NCBI RefSeq assembly: GCF_001654495.1
Contig: NZ_CP015849.1
Location: 1,385,001 to 1,449,000, forward strand
Length of the DNA stretch: 64,000 nucleotides
From: Streptomyces sp. SAT1
GTDB lineage: Bacteria > Actinomycetota > Actinomycetes > Streptomycetales > Streptomycetaceae
Reading direction: 5' to 3'
Below the pieces are notes generated by a model. That model worked only from the letters and a program-made list of their open reading frames with translations. It made no database searches and had not been told where the DNA came from. Each line of letters starts with the position of its first letter. Position 1 is the first letter of the stretch. Positions 43,198 through 51,700 of the stretch are shown here, in pieces. Both the position numbers and the translations under genes were made by a program.

Positions 43198-43842
43198 TCA
43201 CACCGACGCCACCACCGCGTACCGCTCGTCGGTGACGTCCTTGCCCCACAGCCGGGCGTCACCCGAGAGCTGTTCGACGCGGGTGTGCCGCACGAGGGGT
43301 GTGAGGAGAGTGAGAAGCCGCTCGTTGGGTATGCCGACGGGCGTGACCGTGCCCCAGACGCCCTCGACCAGGACCAGCCGTCCTGCGGGCTCCAGCAACT
43401 CCCGCCAGCGCCGCAGCGCGCGGGCGGGATCCGGCAGCGCCCACAGCACATGGCGGACCAGGACGGCGTCGAAACGGCGCCCGTCCACCGGCGGGTCCGC
43501 CGCGTCACCGGTCAGGAACTCCGCGTCGCGGCCGGCGCCGGCGAGCTTGGCGCGGGCCCGCTCCAGCATCGCCGGGGAGCTGTCCACACCGGTCACCCGG
43601 TGCCCCTGCCCGGCCGCGAGGAGCGAGAGGCTGCCGGTGCCGCAGCCGAGGTCGAGGATCGCGGCGGGCCGCGGCGGCAGCCAGTCGCGCAGCCGCTCCG
43701 CCCAGGCGGCGCGCACCCGCGGATCGCGCAGCCCGTGATCCGGCTCGTCGTCGAAGACGGCCGCCCGCGCGTCCCAGTCCACCGCCGCTCCAGCGGCGCC
43801 CCAGGCCGCGGCGTCACGATCGGTCGTCGTGTGTGCACTCAT
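43198..43842 (-). CDS. SAM-dependent methyltransferase
   Basis: Class I methyltransferase of 214 residues. SAM site: ILDLGCGTGSLSLLAAGQGHRVTGVDSSPAMLERAR (about 63-98), then AVLVRHVLWALPDPARALRRWRELLEPAGRLVLVEGVWG. The N-terminal half resembles the Methyltransf_11/25 group. ATG 43842 is the start; a longer frame upstream is not coding. Target unknown. Confidence 0.87.
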   Translation of the reverse strand: MSAHTTTDRDAAAWGAAGAAVDWDARAAVFDDEPDHGLRDPRVRAAWAERLRDWLPPRPAAILDLGCGTGSLSLLAAGQGHRVTGVDSSPAMLERARAKLAGAGRDAEFLTGDAADPPVDGRRFDAVLVRHVLWALPDPARALRRWRELLEPAGRLVLVEGVWGTVTPVGIPNERLLTLLTPLVRHTRVEQLSGDARLWGKDVTDERYAVVASV

Positions 43843-43982
43843 GCGCCCCAGAGTGACACCCGCCACTGACAACCGGATCGTGACAGCCGCCACAGACAGA
43901 CCCGCACCGATGAGGAACTCTCGCCCGAAAGGTCTACCTCCGTACGAACACGGAACCCGGTAGACCGTCGAAGGAGGCAGCG

Positions 43983-44117
43983 ATGCGCCGTACGACAGTG
44001 CAGAAGCCCCTGAGGAAGACGGACAGCCGGCGGATCCGCGAGGAGACCGACGAGCGTCCCGCCGGACGGCCCGAGGTCCGCAAGGACATCGCACGTACCT
44101 GGTGGCCGGAGGGGTGA
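43983..44117 (+). CDS. 44-residue small ORF
   Basis: Short open reading frame starting ATG 43983 behind a textbook AAGGAGG at 43971-43977, ending TGA 44115-44117. The peptide begins MRRTTVQKPLRKTDSRR and ends RKDIARTWWPEG. It is Arg/Lys/Glu-rich without membrane helix. Codon choice is strongly G/C in third position. No function known. It lies between the methyltransferase and the LPMO gene, transcribed toward the latter, 260 bp ahead of it. Confidence 0.62.
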   Translation: MRRTTVQKPLRKTDSRRIREETDERPAGRPEVRKDIARTWWPEG

Positions 44118-44378
44118 CCGGCAGCGCGCACCGCACTCCGCGCGCCGGGACCTGCCCCGCGCGCCACCGCGCACGCCTTCCGCACACCGTGTGTACGCCG
44201 TGCGCGCCCTCTGTCTGAGCGCAGTCTCAGCGCTTCCTTAACGCGAGCATAAGGATCCCCTCGTACCGCCCTGATCGGGCGTTCTCCCCGTTCCTCGGGG
44301 CTAGTTTCTGAGCACCCCACGGGGTCCGCCCCCGGTGCCGGCACCCGTCAGAAACGACCCGTCGCGAGGAGTCCCCCC

Positions 44379-45452
44379 ATGCCCGCTCGTCCACGCCGCC
44401 AGGCCGCCGCGCTCTCCGTCCTGGCGCTGGCGCCGCTCGCCCTGACCGCGCTCGCCGCCGCGCCCGCGTCCGCGCACGGCACCATGGGCGGCCCGGTCAG
44501 CCGGGTCTTCCAGTGCTACGCCGAGAACCCGGAGAACCCGACGTCGGCGGCGTGCCGGGCGGCGGTCGCGGCCGGCGGCCCCCAGGCCCTGTACGACTGG
44601 AACGGCATCCGGATCGGCGACGTGAACGGCCGGCACCAGGAGCGGATCCCGGACGGCAGGCTGTGCAGTGCGGACGACCCGGAGTTCAAGGGCCTCGACC
44701 TGCCCCGAGCGGACTGGCCCGCGACGGCCGTGAAGAGCGGCCCGTACACCTTCAAGTACCGCGTGACCGCCCAGCACAAGGGCACGTTCACCGTGTACCT
44801 CACCAAGCCCGGCTACGATCCGGCCGAGCCGCTGGCCTGGTCCGCCCTGGATCTCGCGCACCCGGTGGCCACGGTCACCGACCCGGTGGCCTCGGGCGGC
44901 TTCTACACGTTCTCGGGCACGCTCCCCCAGCGCACCGGCAAGCAACTGCTGTACGCGGTCTGGCAGCGTTCGGACAGCCCCGAGGCGTTCTACTCCTGCT
45001 CGGACGTCACCTTCGGCGGTGCGGCGAGCGGCAGCGGCGGCGGGAGTGCGGGCGGCTCCGCTGCGGGCGGCACCTCCGCCAAGGCGTCCTCTCCCGCGCC
45101 CTCGGCCTCCGCGCCGACCGAGCGGCAGATCCGGGCCGGGGCCGGCCGGTCCACCGTCGAGCACCACGGCCACGGGGACGCCGACGCCCGGACGACGACG
45201 GACCCGGCACCCGCGGCCCCGGCCCCGGACGGGAACGGGAACGGGAACGGCGCCACGGGTACCGGCACCGGCACGGACGCGGCTGCGGGCAGCTCCGTGA
45301 CGGCCGACGGGGCGCGGACCGCGGATCTCGCCGAGACCGGCGGGTCCGGCAGCACCCCGTACGTCGCGATGTGCGGCGCGGCGGCCCTGGCGGCGGGATC
45401 GGCGGCGCTGTTCCTCTCGGTCAGGCGGCGGGCGGCCCGCTCCGGCCGCTGA
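44379..45452 (+). CDS. Wall-anchored AA10 lytic polysaccharide monooxygenase
   Basis: Secreted copper monooxygenase of 357 residues that cleaves chitin- or cellulose-like chains. The signal peptide ends at ASA, leaving His33 (HGTMGGPVSR) as the mature N-terminus and first half of the copper histidine brace; the second is His133 in GPYTFKYRVTAQH. The AA10 domain ends near residue 215, followed by a Gly/Ser/Asn linker of about 100 residues and a sorting signal: LAETG at 317-321, hydrophobic helix, RRRAARSGR tail. LAxTG is the class E sortase motif of Streptomyces, so the enzyme is probably covalently attached to the wall. A related wall-associated LPMO is linked to development in S. coelicolor (from memory). 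Confidence 0.93.
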   Translation: MPARPRRQAAALSVLALAPLALTALAAAPASAHGTMGGPVSRVFQCYAENPENPTSAACRAAVAAGGPQALYDWNGIRIGDVNGRHQERIPDGRLCSADDPEFKGLDLPRADWPATAVKSGPYTFKYRVTAQHKGTFTVYLTKPGYDPAEPLAWSALDLAHPVATVTDPVASGGFYTFSGTLPQRTGKQLLYAVWQRSDSPEAFYSCSDVTFGGAASGSGGGSAGGSAAGGTSAKASSPAPSASAPTERQIRAGAGRSTVEHHGHGDADARTTTDPAPAAPAPDGNGNGNGATGTGTGTDAAAGSSVTADGARTADLAETGGSGSTPYVAMCGAAALAAGSAALFLSVRRRAARSGR

Positions 45453-45467
45453 GGCGGCCCGTGGACA

Positions 45468-45504
45468 CGGGGTCCGTCCGGCGGCTCAGGCCGGACGGAC
45501 CCCG
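45468..45504. terminator. 14-bp stem-loop between LPMO and lipase genes
   Basis: CGGGGTCCGTCCGG with exact reverse complement around a 9-base loop, placed between the convergent LPMO (+) and lipase (-) genes. Probably bidirectional. Confidence 0.8.
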
Positions 45505-45531
45505 GACCGCGCCCGGCGGGGCTCCCCCGGG

Positions 45532-46392
45532 TCAGCTGAACACGGAGGCGCAGGTGGTGGCGGTGGCGTGGGCCGGGTCGAGCGCGTTGGCCACCTCGTG
45601 GAAGGCGATGCGGTCGACGGTGCCGATGGCGACGTGCTCGGAGAGGTCGAGCGGGCAGAGGTCCTGGAGCAGCACGTTGCGGACGTCGGAGCCGCTCAGG
45701 TACTGGGTCCGCCAGGGCGTGGCCACCTCGTCGTACTTGGTGGCGATGACCGTGTAGTGCACGCCGGGCACGGTGTCCCCGCCCTCGTTGAGCCTGGTGA
45801 CGAAGGGGGACCCGGCGATCTGGTCGGCGAGGCCGGGGGTGGCGGCGGAGATCAGGTCCTTCGCGCCCGGGAAGTACGGCAGCAGGTTGGTCAGACCGCT
45901 GAGGGTGGTGCCGTGGCTGTCGGGGGCGATGCCGACGAGGGCGTTCACCTTGGCGGCGCCGCCGAGGAACTTCAGGTAGTAGCGGGGCATCATGCCGCCC
46001 TGCGAGTGGCCGACGAGATCGGCCTTGGCCGCTCCGGTGGAGGCGAGCACCTTGTCGACGTAGGCGGACAGCTGCCCGGCCGACCTGTCGATGGGACCGA
46101 GGCCGTTGAAGACCGGGACGCCCGGCAGTTGGCCGTAGTCGAGCGAGAAGACGCAGTACCCGCGGGCCGTCAGATAGGGCGCGAGACCGAGCCAGTTGTC
46201 GACGGAGTTGCCGAAGGTGCCGTGGACGAGGACGACGGGGCGGGGGTGGGCCGAGGACGGCTTGCAGCCGTAGTCGTTCCAGCCCGAACTGGGGGCGCCG
46301 GAGGCGTGGGCCGCGGCGGCCGGGACGAGAGCGACGGCGGCGGCCAGGAACAGGGCGGCCAGGTGTCTGCGGGCGCGCTGGAAGGGCAGCAT
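45532..46392 (-). CDS. Secreted triacylglycerol lipase
   Basis: Exported alpha/beta-hydrolase lipase of 286 residues. Signal peptide about 1-31 (LAALFLAAAVALVPAAAAHA). RPVVLVHGTFGNSVDNW (oxyanion region), nucleophile elbow LVGHSQGGMMPRYYLKFLGG with Ser130, and VDRIAFHEVANALDP with the catalytic His at the end. Resembles characterised Streptomyces secreted lipases and LipA. ATG 46390-46392. The 185-bp upstream region contains two CGTAACTT motifs on the minus strand that might bind an activator. Confidence 0.92.
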   Translation of the reverse strand: MLPFQRARRHLAALFLAAAVALVPAAAAHASGAPSSGWNDYGCKPSSAHPRPVVLVHGTFGNSVDNWLGLAPYLTARGYCVFSLDYGQLPGVPVFNGLGPIDRSAGQLSAYVDKVLASTGAAKADLVGHSQGGMMPRYYLKFLGGAAKVNALVGIAPDSHGTTLSGLTNLLPYFPGAKDLISAATPGLADQIAGSPFVTRLNEGGDTVPGVHYTVIATKYDEVATPWRTQYLSGSDVRNVLLQDLCPLDLSEHVAIGTVDRIAFHEVANALDPAHATATTCASVFS

Positions 46393-46578
46393 CGTGTGAT
46401 CTCCTTGCGGCTCAAGGGAGGTGCGACGGCACTGCGCCCTGTGATCCGGATCACCAGGATGCTGTTCACTCGTCAAGTTACGGACGAGTAGTCGAAGTGT
46501 GAAGTTACGCGTCAGTAAAAACTCGCGAGTCCGCTCCGCGCGTCAACTCGTGTGCGAGTGACACGCCATGACGAACCG

Positions 46579-47025
46579 TCACCAAGACGGTCGGATCGGC
46601 CCCGACGGCGCGATCCGCGCCAGCCGCTCCCCCAGCGCGCCCACCTCGTCCTCGCCGAGCACGGCGATCCACCCCCGCACCGCCTCCGCGGCCGACTCCT
46701 CCGCCGCGCGGGTGCAGGCCAGCCCCCGCGCGGTCAGCACGATCAGCCGGGCCCGCGCGTCGGCGGGATGGGGGCGCCGCTCCGCGTACCCCTTGCGCAC
46801 GATCTCGTCGACGAGCTGACTGGCCGCCTGCTTGGTGACCCCGAGATGGGCGGCCAGCTCGGTCACGGTCGCCCCGCCCGGCGCCAGCCGCGCGAACGCG
46901 AAACCGTGCGCGGGCCGCAGCCCCTCGAACCCGCGGGCGGCGACGCCGTCATGGATGCGCTGGGTCAGCCGGCCGGCGACGGCGAGCAGGGCGGCGGAGA
47001 GGGCCATGGCCTCGGAGCTGTGCAC
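46579..47025 (-). CDS. MarR-family regulator
   Basis: Winged-helix repressor of 148 residues. HTH/wing: ATVTELAAHLGVTKQAASQLVDEIVRKGYAERRPHPADARARLIVLTARGLACTRAAEE (about 52-110), diagnostic for MarR. It is divergent from the cupin gene; the 220-bp gap is packed with TTGAC/GTCAA palindromes, the usual MarR target. Autoregulation and control of the cupin gene are likely; the ligand is unknown. Confidence 0.9.
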   Translation of the reverse strand: MHSSEAMALSAALLAVAGRLTQRIHDGVAARGFEGLRPAHGFAFARLAPGGATVTELAAHLGVTKQAASQLVDEIVRKGYAERRPHPADARARLIVLTARGLACTRAAEESAAEAVRGWIAVLGEDEVGALGERLARIAPSGPIRPSW

Positions 47026-47048
47026 GGGGACATTGAAGCACCGCCCCC

Positions 47049-47090
47049 ATGGTCAAGGCGCCTGACCACTCGGTCAGACGCCTTGACCAT
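47049..47090. promoter_or_regulatory. Nested palindrome before MarR gene
   Basis: Perfect 12-bp arms (ATGGTCAAGGCG at 47049-47060 and its complement at 47079-47090) enclose a second inverted repeat CTGACC/GGTCAG. Starts 24 bp upstream of the MarR ATG. A double operator for MarR is likely. Confidence 0.7.
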
Positions 47091-47127
47091 GCGATCAGGC
47101 GGCTTGACCACTTACTCAGACAAGCGA

Positions 47128-47145
47128 CTTGACTATATGGTCAAG
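47128..47145. promoter_or_regulatory. MarR-type operator CTTGAC-N6-GTCAAG
   Basis: Perfect 6-bp arms around an AT-rich spacer TATATG, about 100 bp before the cupin gene. Further CTTGAC half sites are at about 47103 and 47150. Together with 47049-47090 they form a cluster. Confidence 0.7.
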
Positions 47146-47245
47146 CTGCTTGACTATAAAGCCATCCACCCCGGGCCACCCGGCCCCCGCCCGAGCCGCC
47201 CGAGCCTCCCGTCGAGCGGTTCACCCACCCCCGAAGGAGACCCCC

Positions 47246-47620
47246 ATGCCCGTCGTCCACCCGTCCGAAGCCACGACCCACGAGATCCACGGCGCCCGTT
47301 TCGTCTCGTACGCCACCCCGCGCACCGGCGCCGGGGAGCTGTGCGCCTGGCGCGCCGAGATCCCCGCGGGCACCAGGGCGCCCGCCCACACCGTCGACCG
47401 CGAGGAGATCCTCCACCTGCTCGACGGCGAACTCCTGGTCACGCTCGACGACCGCACCGAGCGCGTCACCGCGGGCGACACCGTGATCGTCAACGCCGGG
47501 GCGACCTTCACCGTGGAGAACCCCACGGACCGCACCGCGGTCTCCTGGGTCACCACGTCCGTCGGCCTGACGGCCCGTCTCGCGGACGGCACCGTCCTCA
47601 CCCCGCCGTGGGCCAACTAG
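47246..47620 (+). CDS. Cupin-domain protein
   Basis: Small beta-barrel protein of 124 residues. The cupin metal motif is partly altered: HTVDREEILHLLDGELLVTLDD (His, Glu, Glu) and a second motif GDTVIVNAGATFTVENPTDRTAV in which the His is replaced. A role as a small dioxygenase or sensor is possible; activity is uncertain. GAAGGAGA precedes ATG 47246. Regulated with high probability by the divergent MarR. Confidence 0.85.
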   Translation: MPVVHPSEATTHEIHGARFVSYATPRTGAGELCAWRAEIPAGTRAPAHTVDREEILHLLDGELLVTLDDRTERVTAGDTVIVNAGATFTVENPTDRTAVSWVTTSVGLTARLADGTVLTPPWAN

Positions 47621-47736
47621 ACCGGGTGGAAAGAACGGACCAGACAGAACAGACAGGCTGAACAGGCCGGTCCGGCCGGACCGGCTGGACCGGACAGCGG
47701 AGGGGCGGGGCCTCGGGCAGCCGGAAGGCCGCTCGT

Positions 47737-48711
47737 TCAGGCGGCCAGGGTCCCCGGGATCACCGCGCGCGGCCCGAACCGGGCCCGCGCGCGGTCCGCG
47801 ACCTCCTCGATACGGCGGACCTTCTCGTCCATGGGATCGAAGGTGAGCTGGTGGGAGGCGTGCCCGGCGTCGCCGAGCCCCTCCGCGCGCAGGACGAGCG
47901 CGCGGACCCGGGCGCGCTGGAGGCCCAGGGCCTCGTACAGGGCGTACGCGGTCCCGGTCAGCGCCGCCGAGTGGGCGGTCGGTTCGGCGAGCGTGCGGCC
48001 ACGGACGGTGGCCGACCGGTCGGCGTAGCGCACGGTGAGGGTCAGGGAGCGGCAGACCTTGCCGAGGGCGCGCAGCCGGCCGCCCAGTTCCCCGGCCGCC
48101 GACAGCAGCGCCGCGCGGTGCCGGCCGGGGTCCAGTTCGTCGCGGTCGAAGGGGCGTTCGGCGAGCAGGGACCGCTCGACGGCGCCCGGGACGACCCGGC
48201 CGCGGTCGACGCCGTTCGCCCGGTCGCGCAGTTCGCGTCCCGCCTTCGCGCCGATCAGGCGCTGGAGCGTCGGCAGGGGCGCGGCGGCGACCAGGCCCAG
48301 GGTGTCCAGGCCGTACTCGCCCAGGGTGCGGGCCGTCGCCCGGCCCGCGCCGGGCAGCGCGGTGACGGGCCGGTGGGCCAAGAACTCCGCGGCGGCGGCC
48401 GGTTCGGCGGGCGCGGCGCAGGGCGCCCCGGGCCGGGCGTCCCCCAGCGCCACACGGGCCAGCATCGGGCCCGGCCCGGCGCCGATCACGCAGTCGACGC
48501 CGAACCGCGCGAGCGCGCGGACCCGGATCACCGCCGCGAGTGCGACCGCGTCGCGCCCGAAGTACCGTTCGGCGCCCCGCAGATCGGCCAGCGCGCCGTC
48601 CGGCGGCAGCGCCTCGACCACGGGGGTGAACTCCTCCAGCAGCCCGAGCAGTCCGGGCAGGGCCGCCTCGTACATCGGCGGCAGCTGGAAACGTACGCAG
48701 AGGATGGTCAT
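47737..48711 (-). CDS. Y-family polymerase-like protein lacking catalytic acids (ImuB-like)
   Basis: Protein of 324 residues with DinB-type architecture but no polymerase active site. The start MTILCVRFQLPP lacks the first catalytic Asp (normally DxDxFYA), and the SxDE motif is replaced by ADLRGAERYFG. The thumb and little-finger regions are retained (LPGAGRATARTLGEYGLDTLGLVAAAPLPTLQRLIGAKAGRELRDRANG and EKVRRIEEVADRARARFGP). That fits ImuB, the non-catalytic partner that brings DnaE2 to the clamp in other bacteria. Its ATG overlaps the dnaE2 stop by 4 bases. It is shorter than mycobacterial ImuB. No ImuA' gene is adjacent. Confidence 0.83.
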   Translation of the reverse strand: MTILCVRFQLPPMYEAALPGLLGLLEEFTPVVEALPPDGALADLRGAERYFGRDAVALAAVIRVRALARFGVDCVIGAGPGPMLARVALGDARPGAPCAAPAEPAAAAEFLAHRPVTALPGAGRATARTLGEYGLDTLGLVAAAPLPTLQRLIGAKAGRELRDRANGVDRGRVVPGAVERSLLAERPFDRDELDPGRHRAALLSAAGELGGRLRALGKVCRSLTLTVRYADRSATVRGRTLAEPTAHSAALTGTAYALYEALGLQRARVRALVLRAEGLGDAGHASHQLTFDPMDEKVRRIEEVADRARARFGPRAVIPGTLAA

Positions 48712-51700
48712 CCCGCGCTCCCTGGACTCTGGTGCCACAACTTCCTTCCGTTGGCGGGCCCTTCTCCCGCCGGGCGCAGATCCGCCCATGGATGCATCTC
48801 GTAGCCGGTGGACATGCGGATGCGGCGCCCGCGCGCGGCCTCCATCGGGTCCTGGGCGGCGGAACCGGCGGGCGCGGGCCGCCCGTCCGAGCCGGCGAGC
48901 CGGGCCCGCCGCCCGCCGCCGCGGCCCTCACGGTCCCCGCGGTCACCGCCGTCGCCTCCCCCGGATCCGTCGTCCGGGCCGTCCCCGTCCGCGGCCGCCT
49001 CCGGAGGCCCGCCGGGGCGGGCCAGGCGGGCCGCCACCTCCTCCAGGCCGCCCTCGGCGCGCAGTTCGGCCAGTTCGGCGAGGTTCCAGGCGGCGGCGCC
49101 CACCACGCTGAGGCTGCGCGGGCCGCGCCGCTGCACCACTCCCCGCACCAGCAGCAGCCAGGAGTGGAAGACGGTGTGCGCGCAGGCGTCGTGGGAGTCG
49201 TCGAAGAAGGCGAGGTCGACCAGGCCGGTGCCGTCGTCGAGGGTGGTGAAGATGACCCGCCTGCCGGACCGGACCGGCGGGGTCTGGGTGGCCGCCTTGG
49301 CGCCCGCGACCAGCACCGTCTCCCCGTGCCGCGCCGTACGCAGCCGGCGCGCGGAGACCACGCCCAGTTCGTCGAGGAACGCCCGGTGGTCGTCCATCAG
49401 ATTGCGGGAGGCGTCCATGGACAGCACGCCCAGTTCGGCGCTGAGCCTCTCGGCGTCGGACAGGTCGGGCAGCCCGGCGGTGGCCGTGTCCTTCCCTCCG
49501 GCCAGGGGGAGCTGACCGCCGCCCGCGCCCCGGGCGCCCCGGTGCAGCTCGGTCAGGTGCAGTTGCAGGTCGCGGCGGTTGGCACCGAACGCGTCCAGCG
49601 CGCCCACCTGGGCGAGCCGTCCGGCGACCGGGCGGCTCGGGCGGGCCCGTTCCCAGAAGTCGAGCAGCGAGGCGTACGGCTGTCCGTCCGCGATCCGCGC
49701 CGCCTCGGCCTCGCTGATGCCGAGCACGTCGGAGAGGGCCAGCCGCAGCCCCCACGTACCGGCACCTTCAGGGCCTTCGGCCTTTTCAGGTGCTTTACCG
49801 GCTTTGCCCCTCTTTGCGTCAGACACCAGTTCGATACGGTGGGCGACTCCCGACCGGTTCACGTCCAGCGGCAGGATCGGCACCCCGCGCCGCCGCGCGT
49901 CCGCCAGCAGCAGCCGCTTCGGGTACATGCCGGGGTCGTGGGTGAGCAGCCCGGCGTAGAAGGCGGCCGGATGGTGGGCCTTCAGCCACGCCGACTGGTA
50001 GGTGGGCACGGCGAAGGCCACCGCGTGCGCCTTGCAGAAGCCGTACGAACCGAACGCCTCGACGATCTCCCAGGTGCGCTGAATCGTTTCTGCGCTGTAT
50101 CCCCGCGTCGCCGCGTGCTGGGCGAACCACACCCTGATCCGCCCCTGCGACTCCGGGTCGGACAGCCCGCGCCGCACCCGGTCCGCCTCGTCGCGCCCGC
50201 AGCCGGTCATGAGGTGCACGATGTGGATGATCTGCTCGTGGAAGACGACGACGCCGTACGTCTCCGCCAGCGGTCCGGCCAGGTCCGGGTGCGGATAGCG
50301 CACCGGCGCCCGGCCGTGCCGGGCCTCGATGAACGGCCGCACCATGTCGGCGGCGACCGGGCCGGGCCGGAAGAGGGAGATGTCGACCACGAGGTCGTGG
50401 AAGTCGGCGGGCTGGAGCCGGCCGACCAGGTCGCGCTGGCCCGGGGACTCGATCTGGAAGCAGCCGAGGGTCTCGGCGGAGCGGATGAGCCGGTACGTCG
50501 CCGGATCGCCCGGCGGCACGGAGTCCAGGTCGACCCGCTCCCCCGTCGTCCGCTCCACCTCGGCGAGAGCGTGCGCCATCGCCGACTGCATCCGCACGCC
50601 CAGCACATCCAGCTTGAGCAGCCCGAGGTCCTCCACGTCCTCCTTGTCGAACTGGGACATGGGCAGCCCCTCGCCGCTGGTGGGCACGACCGGCGTCCGG
50701 GCGAGCAGGGAGGCGTCGGACAGCAGGACCCCGCAGGGGTGCATGGCGACCCCGCGCGGCAGCGCGTCCAGCGCCTCGACCAGCTCCCACAGCCTGCCGT
50801 ACCGCTCCTTCCGCCCCGCCAGCGCCCGCAGTTCGGGCAGTTCCTCCAGGGCCGCGCGGGCGTCGCGGGCGCGGATGTGCGGGAAGGACTTGGCGACCCG
50901 GTCGATCTCGGCGGGGTCCATGGACAGGGCCGCGCCCACGTCGCGGATCGCGTGGCGCACCCGGTACGTCTCCGGCATGGCGACCGTCGCCACCCGCTCC
51001 GCGCCGAACCGGCCGATGATCTTCCGGTAGACCTCAAGACGGCGCGCGGACTCCACGTCGATGTCGATGTCGGGCAGCACGAACCGCCGCCGGGACAGGA
51101 AGCGTTCCATCAGCAGCCCGTGCTCGACCGGGTCGGCGTGGGCGATGCCGAGGAGGTGGTTGACGAGGGAGCCCGCCCCGGAACCGCGCGCGGCGACCCG
51201 GATGCCCATCTCCCGTACGTCGTCCACCACCTGGGCGACGGTGAGGAAGTAGGAGGCGTAGCCGTGGTACGCGATGACGTCCAGTTCCTCGTGCATCCGC
51301 GCCCAGTACGCGCGCCGTCCGGCGTAGCCGCGCCGCACCATGCCCGCCGCCGCCCGGGAGGCCAGCGCGCGCTGGGCGGTGCGGCGCCCGGCGCCGACGA
51401 GGTGCGGCTCGGGGAAGTGGACCGCGCCCATGCCGAGGTCGTCCTCCGGGTCGACCAGGCACTCGGCGGCCGCCGCCCGGGTCTGCTCCAGCAGCCGGTG
51501 GGCGGTGTCGCGCCGGAACCCGGCGGCCTCCACGATCCTCTCGGCCGCCTCCAGCATGGCGCCGGGTCCCTTCAGCCACGCCTCGCCGGAGTCCCGCTCC
51601 CCGGTGGCGCCGAGGGGGACCAGGCGGCGGGCGGCGTCCAGGACGTCGGCGACCGGGCCCTGGCCCGGGTCGGCGTAACGGGCGGCGTTGCTGAGCACGG

